Below, in pieces: positions 7,631 to 17,191 of a stretch of DNA of 57,188 nt. The DNA comes from an uncultured Methanobrevibacter sp. (lineage in GTDB: Archaea > Methanobacteriota > Methanobacteria > Methanobacteriales > Methanobacteriaceae), in NCBI RefSeq assembly GCF_900314615.1, contig NZ_OMWA01000012.1, forward strand, positions 1-57,188, written 5' to 3'. Below the pieces are notes generated by a model. The model was given only the letters and a program-made list of their open reading frames with translations. It was not told the DNA's origin and made no database searches. Numbering within the stretch: position 1 is the stretch's first letter; each line of letters opens with the position of its first letter. Both the position numbers and the translations under genes were made by a program.

Positions 7631-9391
7631 TTACCCCCTTGTAATTACCATAACACTTTTCTGTGAAATTCCATTAATATAACTCTGGAATTCAGATTTA
7701 GAACGATATTCAATATATCCACAATAACAATCATTACATGACCTGTAACCTAAACTGTTCTGGACATTAATGTTACTGTCATTCACAGCATTAACGACTT
7801 CATAATGGCCGTCAGACAGACGATAGAGATTATGGATAATGCAATCTTGATTTTTGGAATTAACGATTTTTTTAATTCCATCCCAACCAAGTTCGCTGAA
7901 GCTATACCATTTAACAGTTAATTTCACACCTAATTCTTTAGCTGCTTTTGCAATAGCAGTTTCCAAACCTTGATGATCTGTACCTCCACTACCAGTTCCG
8001 GCCCATCCTGCAAGGGTAGCTTGAGGAATCACTTTACCAGTCAAGTTACGTATACATTCCTGCATACTATGAGGTCCACAATAAACTCCATTGTTTTGAC
8101 CCATATTGTTACAGCCGGATTTGGTTGCATGGCCGTATTTGGATTTAGTGGTTGAAGTATTTTTATTTGAACTAGAAGAAGATGAGGAAGCTGTGAATCT
8201 ACCGGAATCATAAGTGCAATAATTAGGTAAAGTCTTATTATGACCATAATACCAGACAATAATCCTTGCCAATGCATCAATACTTACACGTGGCCTAACT
8301 CTCTTCTTGGATTTCACACTAGTCACATAATTAGGAGCTTGACCATTCTGTTTAATATACTGTACAACCCTTTTGGATTGGTCTTTGAAATCAGATGGAT
8401 AAACTTCCTCTTTAATATTATCCCCTACTGCTTTAACACAAGATTTAACACTTGGAACAGATGATAAACTTTTTCCAAGATTATTAACATGCCATGAGAA
8501 GATATACCATACCTGAGGCCAAGTATACTTCACATTAGCAATAGTTACTGTGGAAGGCAATTTCTTATTTGATTCAATATACTTTTTCACAGTAGTGGCT
8601 AAAACCTTAATGTTAGCTGCAGAAATACCAGTAGACTTAGTAGTAGTTGTGGTTTTGTCTTGCAATGAATTGAAGTTAAAATTAACAGATAACCCATAAC
8701 GGAATAACATTATTCCTTTGGCACCGTTACTTATACAGGTTTTAGCATCATTTAATATTTCAGTACTTGATAATGCAACAGGGTTATCATCAGATTTATA
8801 GGACTGCAAACCACTCCAAATCTTAGCTTTACCGCTAAAGAATTTTGTAGTTGATTTCAACCAGTCCGCTCCACCTTTATAATTGCCTTTGTACTGCATT
8901 GGGATAACTGCATCAACAATTTTGCCCAATGAGTCTATGTCTTGCCCATAATATTTCTTGCACTCTGTTTCAGGCATTACTGCACAAGACAAGAACACTT
9001 TTGGATTTTGAGCACGAACTTTTTTCACAAAATTAGTAATAGCATCTGCGCCACCTTCAGTTTTATATGCAGTTCCAGGATATCTTAAATAATCAAGATG
9101 AATTCCTTTAACATTAGCTATACCCACATATTTCTTGATCTCTTTTAACTTCGCATTCAAGTTAGTTGTTTTAGGGTTATGCCATTCACCATCATAGAAG
9201 CATTGTACCCAAATATGCACGTTAATATTATTTGTTTTCGCTTTTTTAATCCAAGATGCGACCTTGGATTCTCCATGTGCTGTGAAAGCATAATAGTTTA
9301 AGAATATATCTGTAACTCCATTTTTCTTTAGAGTTTCAAGATTTACTTTATTCATGTCTGCTCCAAACAGCCAATAACCAAAGTTTTTCAT
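7631..9391 (-). CDS. Pseudomurein lysin: TIM-barrel domain, pseudomurein-binding repeats and C71 endoisopeptidase
   Basis: A 586-residue modular wall enzyme. Residues about 1-240 look like a glycoside-hydrolase-like barrel (GIHLDYLRYPG at 96-106). Residues about 258-395 hold pseudomurein-binding-type repeats (VKYTWPQVWYIFSWHV and a later IDALARIIVWYYGH). A Ser/Thr linker follows at about 400-418. The C-terminal peptidase C71 domain has Cys438 in YCGPHS, His529 in DGHYEVV and Asp538 in NAVNDSN, the expected Cys-His-Asp triad. Known relatives PeiP and PeiW cut the peptide link of pseudomurein and lyse Methanothermobacter. The N-terminal barrel is unusual and might cleave or bind wall glycan. 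It is near the end of the late operon, as expected for an endolysin. GGAG precedes the start. No signal peptide is visible. Confidence 0.88.
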   Translation of the reverse strand: MKNFGYWLFGADMNKVNLETLKKNGVTDIFLNYYAFTAHGESKVASWIKKAKTNNINVHIWVQCFYDGEWHNPKTTNLNAKLKEIKKYVGIANVKGIHLDYLRYPGTAYKTEGGADAITNFVKKVRAQNPKVFLSCAVMPETECKKYYGQDIDSLGKIVDAVIPMQYKGNYKGGADWLKSTTKFFSGKAKIWSGLQSYKSDDNPVALSSTEILNDAKTCISNGAKGIMLFRYGLSVNFNFNSLQDKTTTTTKSTGISAANIKVLATTVKKYIESNKKLPSTVTIANVKYTWPQVWYIFSWHVNNLGKSLSSVPSVKSCVKAVGDNIKEEVYPSDFKDQSKRVVQYIKQNGQAPNYVTSVKSKKRVRPRVSIDALARIIVWYYGHNKTLPNYCTYDSGRFTASSSSSSSNKNTSTTKSKYGHATKSGCNNMGQNNGVYCGPHSMQECIRNLTGKVIPQATLAGWAGTGSGGTDHQGLETAIAKAAKELGVKLTVKWYSFSELGWDGIKKIVNSKNQDCIIHNLYRLSDGHYEVVNAVNDSNINVQNSLGYRSCNDCYCGYIEYRSKSEFQSYINGISQKSVMVITRG

Positions 9392-9414
9392 AGTCTAATT
9401 CTCCTTTAATTTTT

Positions 9415-9543
9415 TTATTCTTTGTTGTTTTCGAGTATGCATTTGTTTTTGACTAGATAACAACACTTTTCCAATTCTTGGTCGCATGTTCTTCTGTAAC
9501 AGCAACCTTGACAAAAATCAGTATTCTTTCTCATAACAATCAT
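9415..9543 (-). CDS. Very small cysteine-rich protein (42 aa)
   Basis: The ORF reads MIVMRKNTDFCQGCCYRR and continues with further cysteines, seven in 42 residues, including C-x-x-C-C and a CC pair. It looks like a small metal-binding knuckle. It fits the gap between the lysin and the next tail-fibre gene in the same orientation, but has only a weak ribosome site (a second ATG is nine bases inside). Confidence 0.45.
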   Translation of the reverse strand: MIVMRKNTDFCQGCCYRRTCDQELEKCCYLVKNKCILENNKE

Positions 9544-9560
9544 CTAAAAAAAGATTTATT

Positions 9561-10250
9561 TTAAGTTACTTGGATTTGTACAGTCTCCGATAATCCCATA
9601 ACATTAGCAGTAATAGTTTTATTTCCTGTACTAGTTGGAGTATATGTTACACTAAATTCCCCGTTAGAATCAGTAGTACCATATAATCCATACTCATCAA
9701 TAGTTACTGGAATATCTGATAAGATTGCACTTAAATCTCTATTAGTACAATCTACTGTACTACTATATCCTGGAACACTCCATTTGATTATTCCATACTC
9801 AACAATAAGACTAGATAAACTAGCAGTACCCAGTCCTCCAGTTCCACTTATATTTTCAACAGTTAGAGCAGTTCCCCCATCATTATATCGATAAAGATAT
9901 ACTTTATGGTCTTGGTCAAGATAAATTACCTCTCCACTAGCTAATGTAGGGATAGTAGGAAAACTATATTTACATCCAACAGGAGTTTCAGTATCAGCAA
10001 GAATCGATTTAGAAGTTGGTGTATTTGCTGCAATACCACAGAAATTCACCAATTCATTAGCCACAGGAACACCATTATTAGTTAAAAGAGCAGTAAAAGT
10101 AACAGTTTCATTAACATTCAAAGTATCCTTATCACAAGTTAAAACTAACACATAACCGCTAGGTTTTTGGTATAAAACTCCACCATTACTTGTAACAATA
10201 GATTGTACTTCTTTGTTTCCAATCATCACAGTTTTCGCATTAGTAAACAA
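9561..10250 (-). CDS. Tail-fibre-like protein with Ig-like domains
   Basis: About 230 residues with at least one bacterial-Ig-like module near residues 35-75 (KDTLNVNETVTFTALLTNNG, then PVANELVNFCG) and a C-terminal one (TTDSNGEFSVTYTPTSTGNK). Such modules are common in fibre and adhesin proteins. The segment between is rich in Gly, Ser and Thr. A TTG start at 10250 fits AGAGGTG better than the GTG nine bases upstream. It follows two small fibre-like proteins, so the three may form an accessory fibre or lysis-associated surface module. Exact role unknown. Confidence 0.6.
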   Translation of the reverse strand: MFTNAKTVMIGNKEVQSIVTSNGGVLYQKPSGYVLVLTCDKDTLNVNETVTFTALLTNNGVPVANELVNFCGIAANTPTSKSILADTETPVGCKYSFPTIPTLASGEVIYLDQDHKVYLYRYNDGGTALTVENISGTGGLGTASLSSLIVEYGIIKWSVPGYSSTVDCTNRDLSAILSDIPVTIDEYGLYGTTDSNGEFSVTYTPTSTGNKTITANVMGLSETVQIQVT

Positions 10251-10266
10251 TACTATCACCTCTATT

Positions 10267-10413
10267 TTAACTGGATGGTGGAGTATACACTACAAGATTC
10301 TTAGTTTCAGTAGAATCATCAGTATATGTAATAGTAACTTGGACTGTGGAAACATTATTAACATCACTTAATGGATGAGTATGCGCTATTGTTTTCAAAT
10401 CATAATCTGGCAT
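10267..10413 (-). CDS. Small tail-fibre-like protein with HTH-x-L-x-DV motif
   Basis: 48 residues starting MPDYDLKTIAHTHPLSDVNN. His-x-His followed by S-D-V is a familiar collar or folding motif in phage tail-fibre proteins. The rest is beta-rich (VSTVQVTITYTDDSTETKNL). GGGGGTT precedes the start and the next gene begins within 20 bases of its stop. Confidence 0.6.
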   Translation of the reverse strand: MPDYDLKTIAHTHPLSDVNNVSTVQVTITYTDDSTETKNLVVYTPPSS

Positions 10414-10428
10414 AAAAAATAACCCCCA

Positions 10429-10695
10429 TTATTTTTCTTCAAATATAAATTCAACAGTTTCACTTTCATCCTCACATTCCACACCAAATACATATTTTTT
10501 ATTTGGTTCCAGACTGGTTCCTGCACTAATGTTTCCTTTGTCATCTGTCATGGTTGTTGCAAGATGATTTCCGTTAATAGTGAAGGTGATCTGTTTTTGT
10601 ATGTGACTGGTTTCGGCGTGTATTTCATAGTATTCGATTGGATGGTTTTCTTCTATTTCTTCGATTTTTTTCGATATTTTTATTTGTATTGACAT
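10429..10695 (-). CDS. Small beta-rich viral protein, fibre-associated
   Basis: About 88 residues, beginning MSIQIKISKKIEEIEE with GAGGTG at a proper distance. The middle resembles an Ig-like or carboxypeptidase-regulatory-like fold (TFTINGNHLATTMTDDKGNI) and the end is very acidic. It is the last minus-strand gene before the opposite-strand cassette array and so marks its left border. Function unknown. Confidence 0.55.
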   Translation of the reverse strand: MSIQIKISKKIEEIEENHPIEYYEIHAETSHIQKQITFTINGNHLATTMTDDKGNISAGTSLEPNKKYVFGVECEDESETVEFIFEEK

Positions 10696-10760
10696 TTGGT
10701 TTTTCACCTCGAGTTTTGATTATAAATCAACAGAAAAATGCTGATTATGAAAGTGATAAT

Positions 10761-11201
10761 GTAAAAGATAAAAATAATATTCTTAATTATAATCTTTGGA
10801 GCATGGGGGATTATTCAAATACTCTTGGATTTAACAATAATGGTGGAACTGGATTAACAGTAGTTAGAAATAATGAATGGGCAGTTAATGGAAGTTATAG
10901 TGCTAAAGCAACATTTTCTACTGATGGATATATAAGATATAAAATGGATGATGCTTCTAGTCTTGCAGGTAAACAAGTTAGTTTTAAAGCAAATGTGAAA
11001 AATAATTCATCTGTCCGTCTTGATCTATTTGAATATTATGAAAATAATTTTCATATTCACTCTACTTTGATTCCAGGAAATTCAAATAATTTATTTAGTG
11101 TTACTGTTAAACTTAATGAGGATACAAGTAAATTGTTATTAAGTATTAATAGTACTGGTCTTAATGTAGTGTATACTGATAATTGGCAATTAATTGTGTA
11201 A
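10761..11201 (+). CDS. Silent cassette 1 (type A)
   Basis: Starts V-K-D-K-N-N-I-L-N-Y and continues N-L-W-S-M-G-D-Y; ends VVYTDNWQLIV, very like the expressed fibre's IIYTDNWKLLYE. The open frame extends upstream to 10638 only by chance, across the start of an opposite-strand gene. Its stop TAA directly abuts the next site. Confidence 0.75.
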   Translation, partial: VKDKNNILNYNLWSMGDYSNTLGFNNNGGTGLTVVRNNEWAVNGSYSAKATFSTDGYIRYKMDDASSLAGKQVSFKANVKNNSSVRLDLFEYYENNFHIHSTLIPGNSNNLFSVTVKLNEDTSKLLLSINSTGLNVVYTDNWQLIV

Positions 11202-11657
11202 GTAAAAGATAAAGATTTAACATACTTATTCTATGATATGGGGGTTATATCAAATTACACTACTAATTATGTCTTATCTACAAATTTACTAGTTAAAACA
11301 GTATCAAATGAACATACTCTTCTAAAATGCAACACTAATTATGGACATTGTTTCATTATCAACAGTAATAAAAATTTTTCACACCCTCTTAAAATAGAAT
11401 TTGACATTGATTCAATAAGTAGCAATCATTATTTCAATATTTTCGATGAGGATGCCGAAGTTCGAGTTACCCTTCCAACTATTGGGCATTACATAATCAT
11501 TATCCCCTCAAATGGCATAATAACAGCAACATGTAATGGGAATAATGTATCTGTTAATTCCAATAATCCAGTTACAAATCTAGCAAGATTATCATTTTTT
11601 GTTGTAAATAATGGGGATTATTTGACATTTAAAAATGTAATAATATATTCCATTTAA
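11202..11657 (+). CDS. Silent cassette 2 (type B)
   Basis: Reads VKDKDLTYLFYDMGV and ends VIIYSI. An internal ATG at 11238 could give a shorter ORF but it has no ribosome site. Twelve bases separate its stop from site 3. Confidence 0.72.
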   Translation, partial: VKDKDLTYLFYDMGVISNYTTNYVLSTNLLVKTVSNEHTLLKCNTNYGHCFIINSNKNFSHPLKIEFDIDSISSNHYFNIFDEDAEVRVTLPTIGHYIIIIPSNGIITATCNGNNVSVNSNNPVTNLARLSFFVVNNGDYLTFKNVIIYSI

Positions 11658-11669
11658 TAAACTAATTAA

Positions 11670-12104
11670 GTAAAAGATAAAAATAATCTCATCTCCTTTG
11701 ATTACTGGAGCGGTGGAGACTACAACGGATTATCAGACTTAACATCAACCCAATATGTAACAATATCTATAGACTCCAATTATTCCACCAAAGGAGACCA
11801 CTCATTTAAATTAGTTAATACAGAAGCATATCGTAATATCCAATTTAAATTAGACAACATATTAGCTAACACAACATATAATCTCAAAATGGATATAAAA
11901 ACAAATAATGAATCAAACTTTTCATTAGTTGAAAGATCATCTTCACAAAGTGTAACTTTATTAATCCCTGCAAATGAAAACTGGGAAACATACAATTTAA
12001 CTTACACCACTCCTAATAATCCAACATGGCTTAATTTCTTTATAAATCCTAGAAACGCAAATGCTACTGTTTATATAGATAATATTCAATGTTATATTCA
12101 GTAA
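11670..12104 (+). CDS. Silent cassette 3 (type A)
   Basis: Reads VKDKNNLISFDYWSGGDY and ends YIDNIQCYIQ. The stop TAA lies inside site 4, in another frame. Confidence 0.72.
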   Translation, partial: VKDKNNLISFDYWSGGDYNGLSDLTSTQYVTISIDSNYSTKGDHSFKLVNTEAYRNIQFKLDNILANTTYNLKMDIKTNNESNFSLVERSSSQSVTLLIPANENWETYNLTYTTPNNPTWLNFFINPRNANATVYIDNIQCYIQ

Positions 12105-12580
12105 AAGATAAAAATCAAACTTACATTAAATATGATTTAGGCGTCCTCACAAATCATAATGATATTTGGACAATTTCAGACACATGTAATTTAACAAGAG
12201 GAAATGAACATACATTTATTAAAGAATCATCTGTTTCTGATTGGAACGTTGTAAGAGTAAACACATTAATCCCAGTAAATACCAGAATAGAATATGATTT
12301 CAAAGTACATGATGGACTAGTTTCTGACTTCTTTTGCGCATTAAGTAAAACATTAACAAGCGGTTACATCAATGGTGCAGGGTTAGGACATTTCAATGGA
12401 ACATTTGATACTTGGTATCATATGGTTATTGATATTAACTCCTCATCAGCAGTTTTTAGTTGTAATAATGCAACAAGAAGTATTAATTATGATTCATTGG
12501 AATCTGTAAGTTTCTATTATTGGTTATCTCGAGATATTAGTGAGTTATCGTTTAAGAATTTAATAGTGACTATTTTGTAA
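12101..12580 (+). CDS. Silent cassette 4 (type B)
   Basis: Reads VKDKNQTYIKYDLGV, includes DTWYHMVIDI typical of concanavalin/LamG-like folds, and ends LSFKNLIVTIL. Its stop lies in site 5. Confidence 0.72.
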   Translation, partial: VKDKNQTYIKYDLGVLTNHNDIWTISDTCNLTRGNEHTFIKESSVSDWNVVRVNTLIPVNTRIEYDFKVHDGLVSDFFCALSKTLTSGYINGAGLGHFNGTFDTWYHMVIDINSSSAVFSCNNATRSINYDSLESVSFYYWLSRDISELSFKNLIVTIL

Positions 12581-12999
12581 AAGATAAAACTAATCTTTTA
12601 ACTCATAATCAATGGAGTAATGGGAGATATTTAAATAATACAACAGGTTTTGATTCTAATAACAATTCATCATTAACCATAGAAAAAGATTACTTAAAAG
12701 TTTCAGGCATCGGATATATTATATGTCGGATTAATTATGGATTAAATGCTAATGTTTGGTTAAGAACAATAAATGTCTCTTCAAAGATAATTACATTTAA
12801 AAATGCTACCTTTCAATTTAGTTTTGATGGTAATTGGAAAACAGGAATAACAATATCCTCTTCGAATAATTGGCAAACTGTAAATTTATCATATATTATC
12901 CCCGAAGATTCAAGTACAGTTTCTATTGCATGGGTTATTAACTCAAATGAACAGGATAATTTATTTTACTTAAAATATATCTCATTAACCATTCAGTAA
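12577..12999 (+). CDS. Silent cassette 5 (type A), no in-frame start codon
   Basis: Reads VKDKTNLLTHNQWSNGRY and ends YISLTIQ. The 140-codon frame is fully open yet has no in-frame ATG, so it can hardly be translated alone. That supports its being a C-terminal module used only after fusion. Its stop lies in site 6. Confidence 0.72.
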   Translation, partial: VKDKTNLLTHNQWSNGRYLNNTTGFDSNNNSSLTIEKDYLKVSGIGYIICRINYGLNANVWLRTINVSSKIITFKNATFQFSFDGNWKTGITISSSNNWQTVNLSYIIPEDSSTVSIAWVINSNEQDNLFYLKYISLTIQ

Positions 13000-13454
13000 A
13001 AGATAAATTAAATTATTATTCATTTAATGTTTGGTCAGGAGGAGATTACTCACATAACATTTCAAATACAGAATATAGGTTAGGTCCTGGAGCAAATGTT
13101 AGTGTATCAAATGATTATTCTTATAACTATAATTATTCTATTAAAATAACAAAAAACGGTTCTTCGGGTAATTGGTGCAGATTCCCAATAAACTTGGATA
13201 ATACGTTATTGGGCAAAACAATTAATTTATCTGCAATGATCTACACTCCATATGCGTACTGTAATGTGTATCTTCTTCTTATGAATGATACTACTCCAGT
13301 AAAAACAATAACATCTGTTTTTGCTAAAAACACTTTATTTGGATTAGTTGAGTTATCTTCAGTCTTTGATGTTTCTGCGGAAAAAGTTTATTTCAATATT
13401 CAAGTAATTGACGGTAGTGTTTATGTAGATAATTTAATTTGCACTATTTTGTAA
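12996..13454 (+). CDS. Silent cassette 6 (type A)
   Basis: Reads VKDKLNYYSFNVWSGGDY and ends YVDNLICTIL. Its stop lies in site 7. It is open from the site onward; the first in-frame ATG is about 200 bases in. Confidence 0.72.
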   Translation, partial: VKDKLNYYSFNVWSGGDYSHNISNTEYRLGPGANVSVSNDYSYNYNYSIKITKNGSSGNWCRFPINLDNTLLGKTINLSAMIYTPYAYCNVYLLLMNDTTPVKTITSVFAKNTLFGLVELSSVFDVSAEKVYFNIQVIDGSVYVDNLICTIL

Positions 13455-13864
13455 AAGATAAAGATATTAACTACTTCTGTTATGAAAGTGAATTAATATC
13501 CTCCAAAACATATAACATTGATTTGAATAATACAGATTTTTATTTAGAATTTATAATCCATCCTACTGCAAATAGTGATACTGCATACATCAACATTGGT
13601 GATCCTTTAAATAACCTGCAAATTGGTGATATATATGGTAATGCAAATTGTGGATTAAACTTTACTGGGGGTACTTTTTATGGGAAAGCAATTAGTATGA
13701 ATGTTGATACAAAGATAACCGTAACTCGTAAAGGTACAAATGTTATTTTAACAGTTGGGGGATCTTCATATAGTATTTCAAATATGAATATTATTTGTTC
13801 TACTCTAAAAAATGTAACCATAAATGGAGAAGTTATGGAAAAACTTATTGTTTATTCTATTTAA
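13451..13864 (+). CDS. Silent cassette 7 (type B, divergent)
   Basis: Reads VKDKDINYFCYESELISS, lacking the usual Y-D-x-G, and ends KLIVYSI. One of the two shortest cassettes (414 bases). Its stop is followed by 31 bases of spacer, the longest gap in the array. Confidence 0.7.
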   Translation, partial: VKDKDINYFCYESELISSKTYNIDLNNTDFYLEFIIHPTANSDTAYINIGDPLNNLQIGDIYGNANCGLNFTGGTFYGKAISMNVDTKITVTRKGTNVILTVGGSSYSISNMNIICSTLKNVTINGEVMEKLIVYSI

Positions 13865-13895
13865 GAGTGTTTCATAGGGGTTTTAACTAATTTAT

Positions 13896-14315
13896 GTAAA
13901 AGATAAATCTAATTTATTAGATTATAATCTTTGGAGCGGTACTGATTATCTTAAAAATATAACTGGTTTCACAAAACATCCTACGTCTTCAACTGAATGG
14001 AGTGTTAATGGTGAACGAAGCTTAAAATTAACTCGAACAAGGGACCAATATGATGATTATACAACTGAATGGTTTCAATCAATTCCTACAGGGAATTATT
14101 TAGTTACTCTCAAACTTTATGCTCCAAATACTAATGGGCAGGTTTCATTATTTGTAGGGGCAAATGAATCAATTTCTGTAGGTTATTCTAAATCCAATAC
14201 TGTGCAAAATATATCTATATCTGTTACAGACAATAATATAATTGGAATGAGAATATCAGTACACTCTTCTTTAGAATCAGTATACTTAGATGATTTAAGT
14301 GTAATATCTCAGTAA
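13896..14315 (+). CDS. Silent cassette 8 (type A)
   Basis: Reads VKDKSNLLDYNLWSGTDY, close to the expressed cassette's N-L-W-S-G-T-D-Y, and ends YLDDLSVISQ. Its stop lies in site 9. No early in-frame start. Confidence 0.72.
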   Translation, partial: VKDKSNLLDYNLWSGTDYLKNITGFTKHPTSSTEWSVNGERSLKLTRTRDQYDDYTTEWFQSIPTGNYLVTLKLYAPNTNGQVSLFVGANESISVGYSKSNTVQNISISVTDNNIIGMRISVHSSLESVYLDDLSVISQ

Positions 14316-14785
14316 AAGATAAGAATATTAACTATATTGCATATGATATTGGAGTTACATCAAATTATAGTGATATTTGGCAAGATAATAACAATATGAT
14401 TTCTCGTCAATCCGATGGAACAGAATTAACTGGAAACCAATGGAATAGCATATCATTAAAATTAAACAATTCAACCAATATACCATTTACTGATGATTTA
14501 TGTATTGAATTTGACTTATTGGCATTAAGTGGGAACTTTAGAATTAATTTCAACGATGGTTCAGACCATTATTACACTTGGAATAGTTCAGACCAATATC
14601 AAGACATAGGACATTGGAAATTCATTATAAATAATGGAAAAATCACAAGACAATTAGATGATGGACAAGTGTATGATTTAAGCACTTTCGACAACACAGT
14701 AAGTACATTTACTTTTATGTTATATGCTTATCAAAATTTCCAATTTGCTAAATTTACTAATTTTCAAATATATCAAAGTCAGTAA
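14312..14785 (+). CDS. Silent cassette 9 (type B)
   Basis: Reads VKDKNINYIAYDIGV and ends KFTNFQIYQSQ. Its stop lies in site 10. Starts a run of eight type B cassettes (9-16). Confidence 0.72.
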   Translation, partial: VKDKNINYIAYDIGVTSNYSDIWQDNNNMISRQSDGTELTGNQWNSISLKLNNSTNIPFTDDLCIEFDLLALSGNFRINFNDGSDHYYTWNSSDQYQDIGHWKFIINNGKITRQLDDGQVYDLSTFDNTVSTFTFMLYAYQNFQFAKFTNFQIYQSQ

Positions 14786-15288
14786 AAGATAAAGATTTGA
14801 ATTATTTATCTTATGATATAGGAGTATTATCCAACAATAATGCAGGTTATTGGACTGGTAAAGATGATAGGATTACAAGTGAACTAACATCTACTGGAAC
14901 AGTTTTAACAGGAAATAACAGTAATTTATACAATTGTTATCTTGGAACATCATCTACATCCGGACAAACTTGTTATCAGGGAAAATTATGTGTTGAATTT
15001 GATGTTGTGTCAGTAACAAGCGCAAATAGTATAAGACCCCAATTAACAAATGGAACAACAAAAACATCTACATTTTATTTAAATGAGTTAGGGGTTGTTG
15101 CTGGAGATCATATTAAAATTGTTGTAGAAAATGATTATGTAGATTGGTATATTGGTAATGCAGTTAATCCAGTTAAACATGATACTGTTACTTTTAGCGA
15201 AACAACATATGCTATTGGTTTCAGGGGGAAATATCCATCTGTTTTTAAATTCAGAAATTTTATAGTTTATTCTAATTTAAATATGTAA
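14782..15288 (+). CDS. Silent cassette 10 (type B)
   Basis: Reads VKDKDLNYLSYDIGV and ends KFRNFIVYSNLNM. Longest cassette (507 bases). Its stop lies in site 11. Confidence 0.72.
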   Translation, partial: VKDKDLNYLSYDIGVLSNNNAGYWTGKDDRITSELTSTGTVLTGNNSNLYNCYLGTSSTSGQTCYQGKLCVEFDVVSVTSANSIRPQLTNGTTKTSTFYLNELGVVAGDHIKIVVENDYVDWYIGNAVNPVKHDTVTFSETTYAIGFRGKYPSVFKFRNFIVYSNLNM

Positions 15289-15746
15289 AAGATAAAGATA
15301 TCAATTATCTATTTTATGATATTGGAGTAACTAGTAATCACAACGATAACTATTCATTAAGCAACATAATTAAATCAGTTGATAATGGAGTTAAATTCAC
15401 AAATGATACTTCAGTAGGATATGCTTATTTCAAAAATGGGGACTCCTTCAATTATCCAATAACATTAGAATTTGATTATTTAGATGCTTCCAATAGGTCA
15501 AATGTAGGTATTGATTTGCATACTGATGGAATACACAGATGGACTTTTGGAGAGTTTAAACTTAACACAGATACTCATGTTAAACTCATATATGATGGGG
15601 AGCACATAACCCCTTATATGGATGGTTCTATTATATCAACTGGAATACAAGAGCAATCTGCATTAACTAATTTTAAATTAGGATTTTATGTTAGAAATGA
15701 TGGTTACCTTAAACTAAAAAATTTAATTGTATACTCTAATCAGTAA
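15285..15746 (+). CDS. Silent cassette 11 (type B)
   Basis: Reads VKDKDINYLFYDIGV and ends KLKNLIVYSNQ, with DTHVKLIYDG and PYMDG resembling LamG-like strands. Its stop lies in site 12. Confidence 0.72.
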   Translation, partial: VKDKDINYLFYDIGVTSNHNDNYSLSNIIKSVDNGVKFTNDTSVGYAYFKNGDSFNYPITLEFDYLDASNRSNVGIDLHTDGIHRWTFGEFKLNTDTHVKLIYDGEHITPYMDGSIISTGIQEQSALTNFKLGFYVRNDGYLKLKNLIVYSNQ

Positions 15747-16213
15747 AAGATAAAGATTTAAATTATATCTTTTATGATGTTGGAACAACTACAAATTACA
15801 ATAATTGGACTAACACTTGGTCTGCTATATTGACCCGTGGTTCAGAATACAGTACAATCGAAGTTGATACTGGACAATCATTAGCAACATATTACAAGTC
15901 TGTATCTGGCGATAATATCTGTTTTGAGATTGATGTAATGACTACACAAGCAACAAACAAAGGATTGATTACTTGGAGAAAAGTAACAACAGTACAAGGG
16001 TCATTTGTATTATCAGAGTTTAATCTTTCTGCAAATACTTGGTATCATTTTAAAATTGAGTTAAAAGACAAAATGTATGTTTATGTTGATGGAGTAGCAC
16101 AAACACCTAAAAATTATACAAATGATTATGATAAATTCTGCATACATTGTTCAAGTGAGGGCGCTACAAATCTTAAAACATACTTTAAAAATTTTATGAT
16201 ATATGGAATATAA
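15743..16213 (+). CDS. Silent cassette 12 (type B)
   Basis: Reads VKDKDLNYIFYDVGT, includes NTWYHFKIEL and YVDGV, and ends YFKNFMIYGI. Four bases separate its stop from site 13. Confidence 0.72.
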   Translation, partial: VKDKDLNYIFYDVGTTTNYNNWTNTWSAILTRGSEYSTIEVDTGQSLATYYKSVSGDNICFEIDVMTTQATNKGLITWRKVTTVQGSFVLSEFNLSANTWYHFKIELKDKMYVYVDGVAQTPKNYTNDYDKFCIHCSSEGATNLKTYFKNFMIYGI

Positions 16214-16217
16214 GACA

Positions 16218-16721
16218 GTAAAAGATAGAAGTTATCATGGTTGGAATTTATTATGGTATGATTTAGCAGAGGATAACACAAAGGAGTCAAGTTGGTATAT
16301 AGACATTACAAACACTTCTGTTTCATATGATAGAAATGGAAGAACAGTTACAAAAATAGATAACAGTACAACTTGGAGATATTTCTATTATAACTCCAAT
16401 GCAATTTCTACAACAACGGTGGGAACTAAATATACTATTCCGACTGGAAATGTTATAGAATTTGAGATTACTGCGATAACTGGAAGTGTTGTCTTTGATG
16501 TTTTAGATAATTTAAATAATCACTTGGATAATCAAGGAGCAACACAAACTGGACATTATAAGATTGTACTTGATGGAACAGACTGTAAAATGTACAAAGA
16601 TAATGCTACAACTCCATATGCAACAAAAACAATGAATGGAACAAATGTAAGGTTCGGATTTATATTCAATGCTTACAATGAAAGCATTACTTATAAGAAT
16701 TTCTTAATTTATACTCCGTAA
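16218..16721 (+). CDS. Silent cassette 13 (type B, variant site)
   Basis: Its site is GTAAAAGATAGA, so it reads V-K-D-R-S-Y-H-G-W rather than V-K-D-K. It ends TYKNFLIYTP. Its stop lies in site 14. The changed 11th base hints that the crossover core ends before it. Confidence 0.7.
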   Translation, partial: VKDRSYHGWNLLWYDLAEDNTKESSWYIDITNTSVSYDRNGRTVTKIDNSTTWRYFYYNSNAISTTTVGTKYTIPTGNVIEFEITAITGSVVFDVLDNLNNHLDNQGATQTGHYKIVLDGTDCKMYKDNATTPYATKTMNGTNVRFGFIFNAYNESITYKNFLIYTP

Positions 16722-17191
16722 AAGATAAAACTTTAACTTATACTTTTTATGATATTGGAACATCTACAAATTATGCCCCCTGGACTAATTCGGATTTTAC
16801 TGATGGTAAGCTCAATCGTGGAAACGATTATACGATTCTAACTCCACAAGATAGTTTCAATGAACAGGATAAAATTATATCAATGAATGTTTGTATAGAA
16901 TTTGATGTGAATACTTCATTTACTGCCAATAATCCTATTTTTAGATTTAGAAAGAATAGATGGGCTAGTATTAATGCAGATTTTGATTCAAATGGATTAA
17001 GTATGTCTACTGATGTATGGTATCATATAAAATTTGTTGCTACATCAAGTAAGATTACTCCATTTGTAGATGGAGTTGAAAAGCAATATAAAACTCCAAA
17101 CGATACATTTGATACGTTTATGATTGCTTTAAATAATGGTTCAATTTCAAATATGAAATATAAAAATTTTATAGTGTATGAAATTCAGTAA
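16718..17191 (+). CDS. Silent cassette 14 (type B)
   Basis: Reads VKDKTLTYTFYDIGT, includes DVWYHIKFVA and PFVDGVE, and ends KYKNFIVYEIQ. Its stop lies in site 15. Confidence 0.72.
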   Translation, partial: VKDKTLTYTFYDIGTSTNYAPWTNSDFTDGKLNRGNDYTILTPQDSFNEQDKIISMNVCIEFDVNTSFTANNPIFRFRKNRWASINADFDSNGLSMSTDVWYHIKFVATSSKITPFVDGVEKQYKTPNDTFDTFMIALNNGSISNMKYKNFIVYEIQ

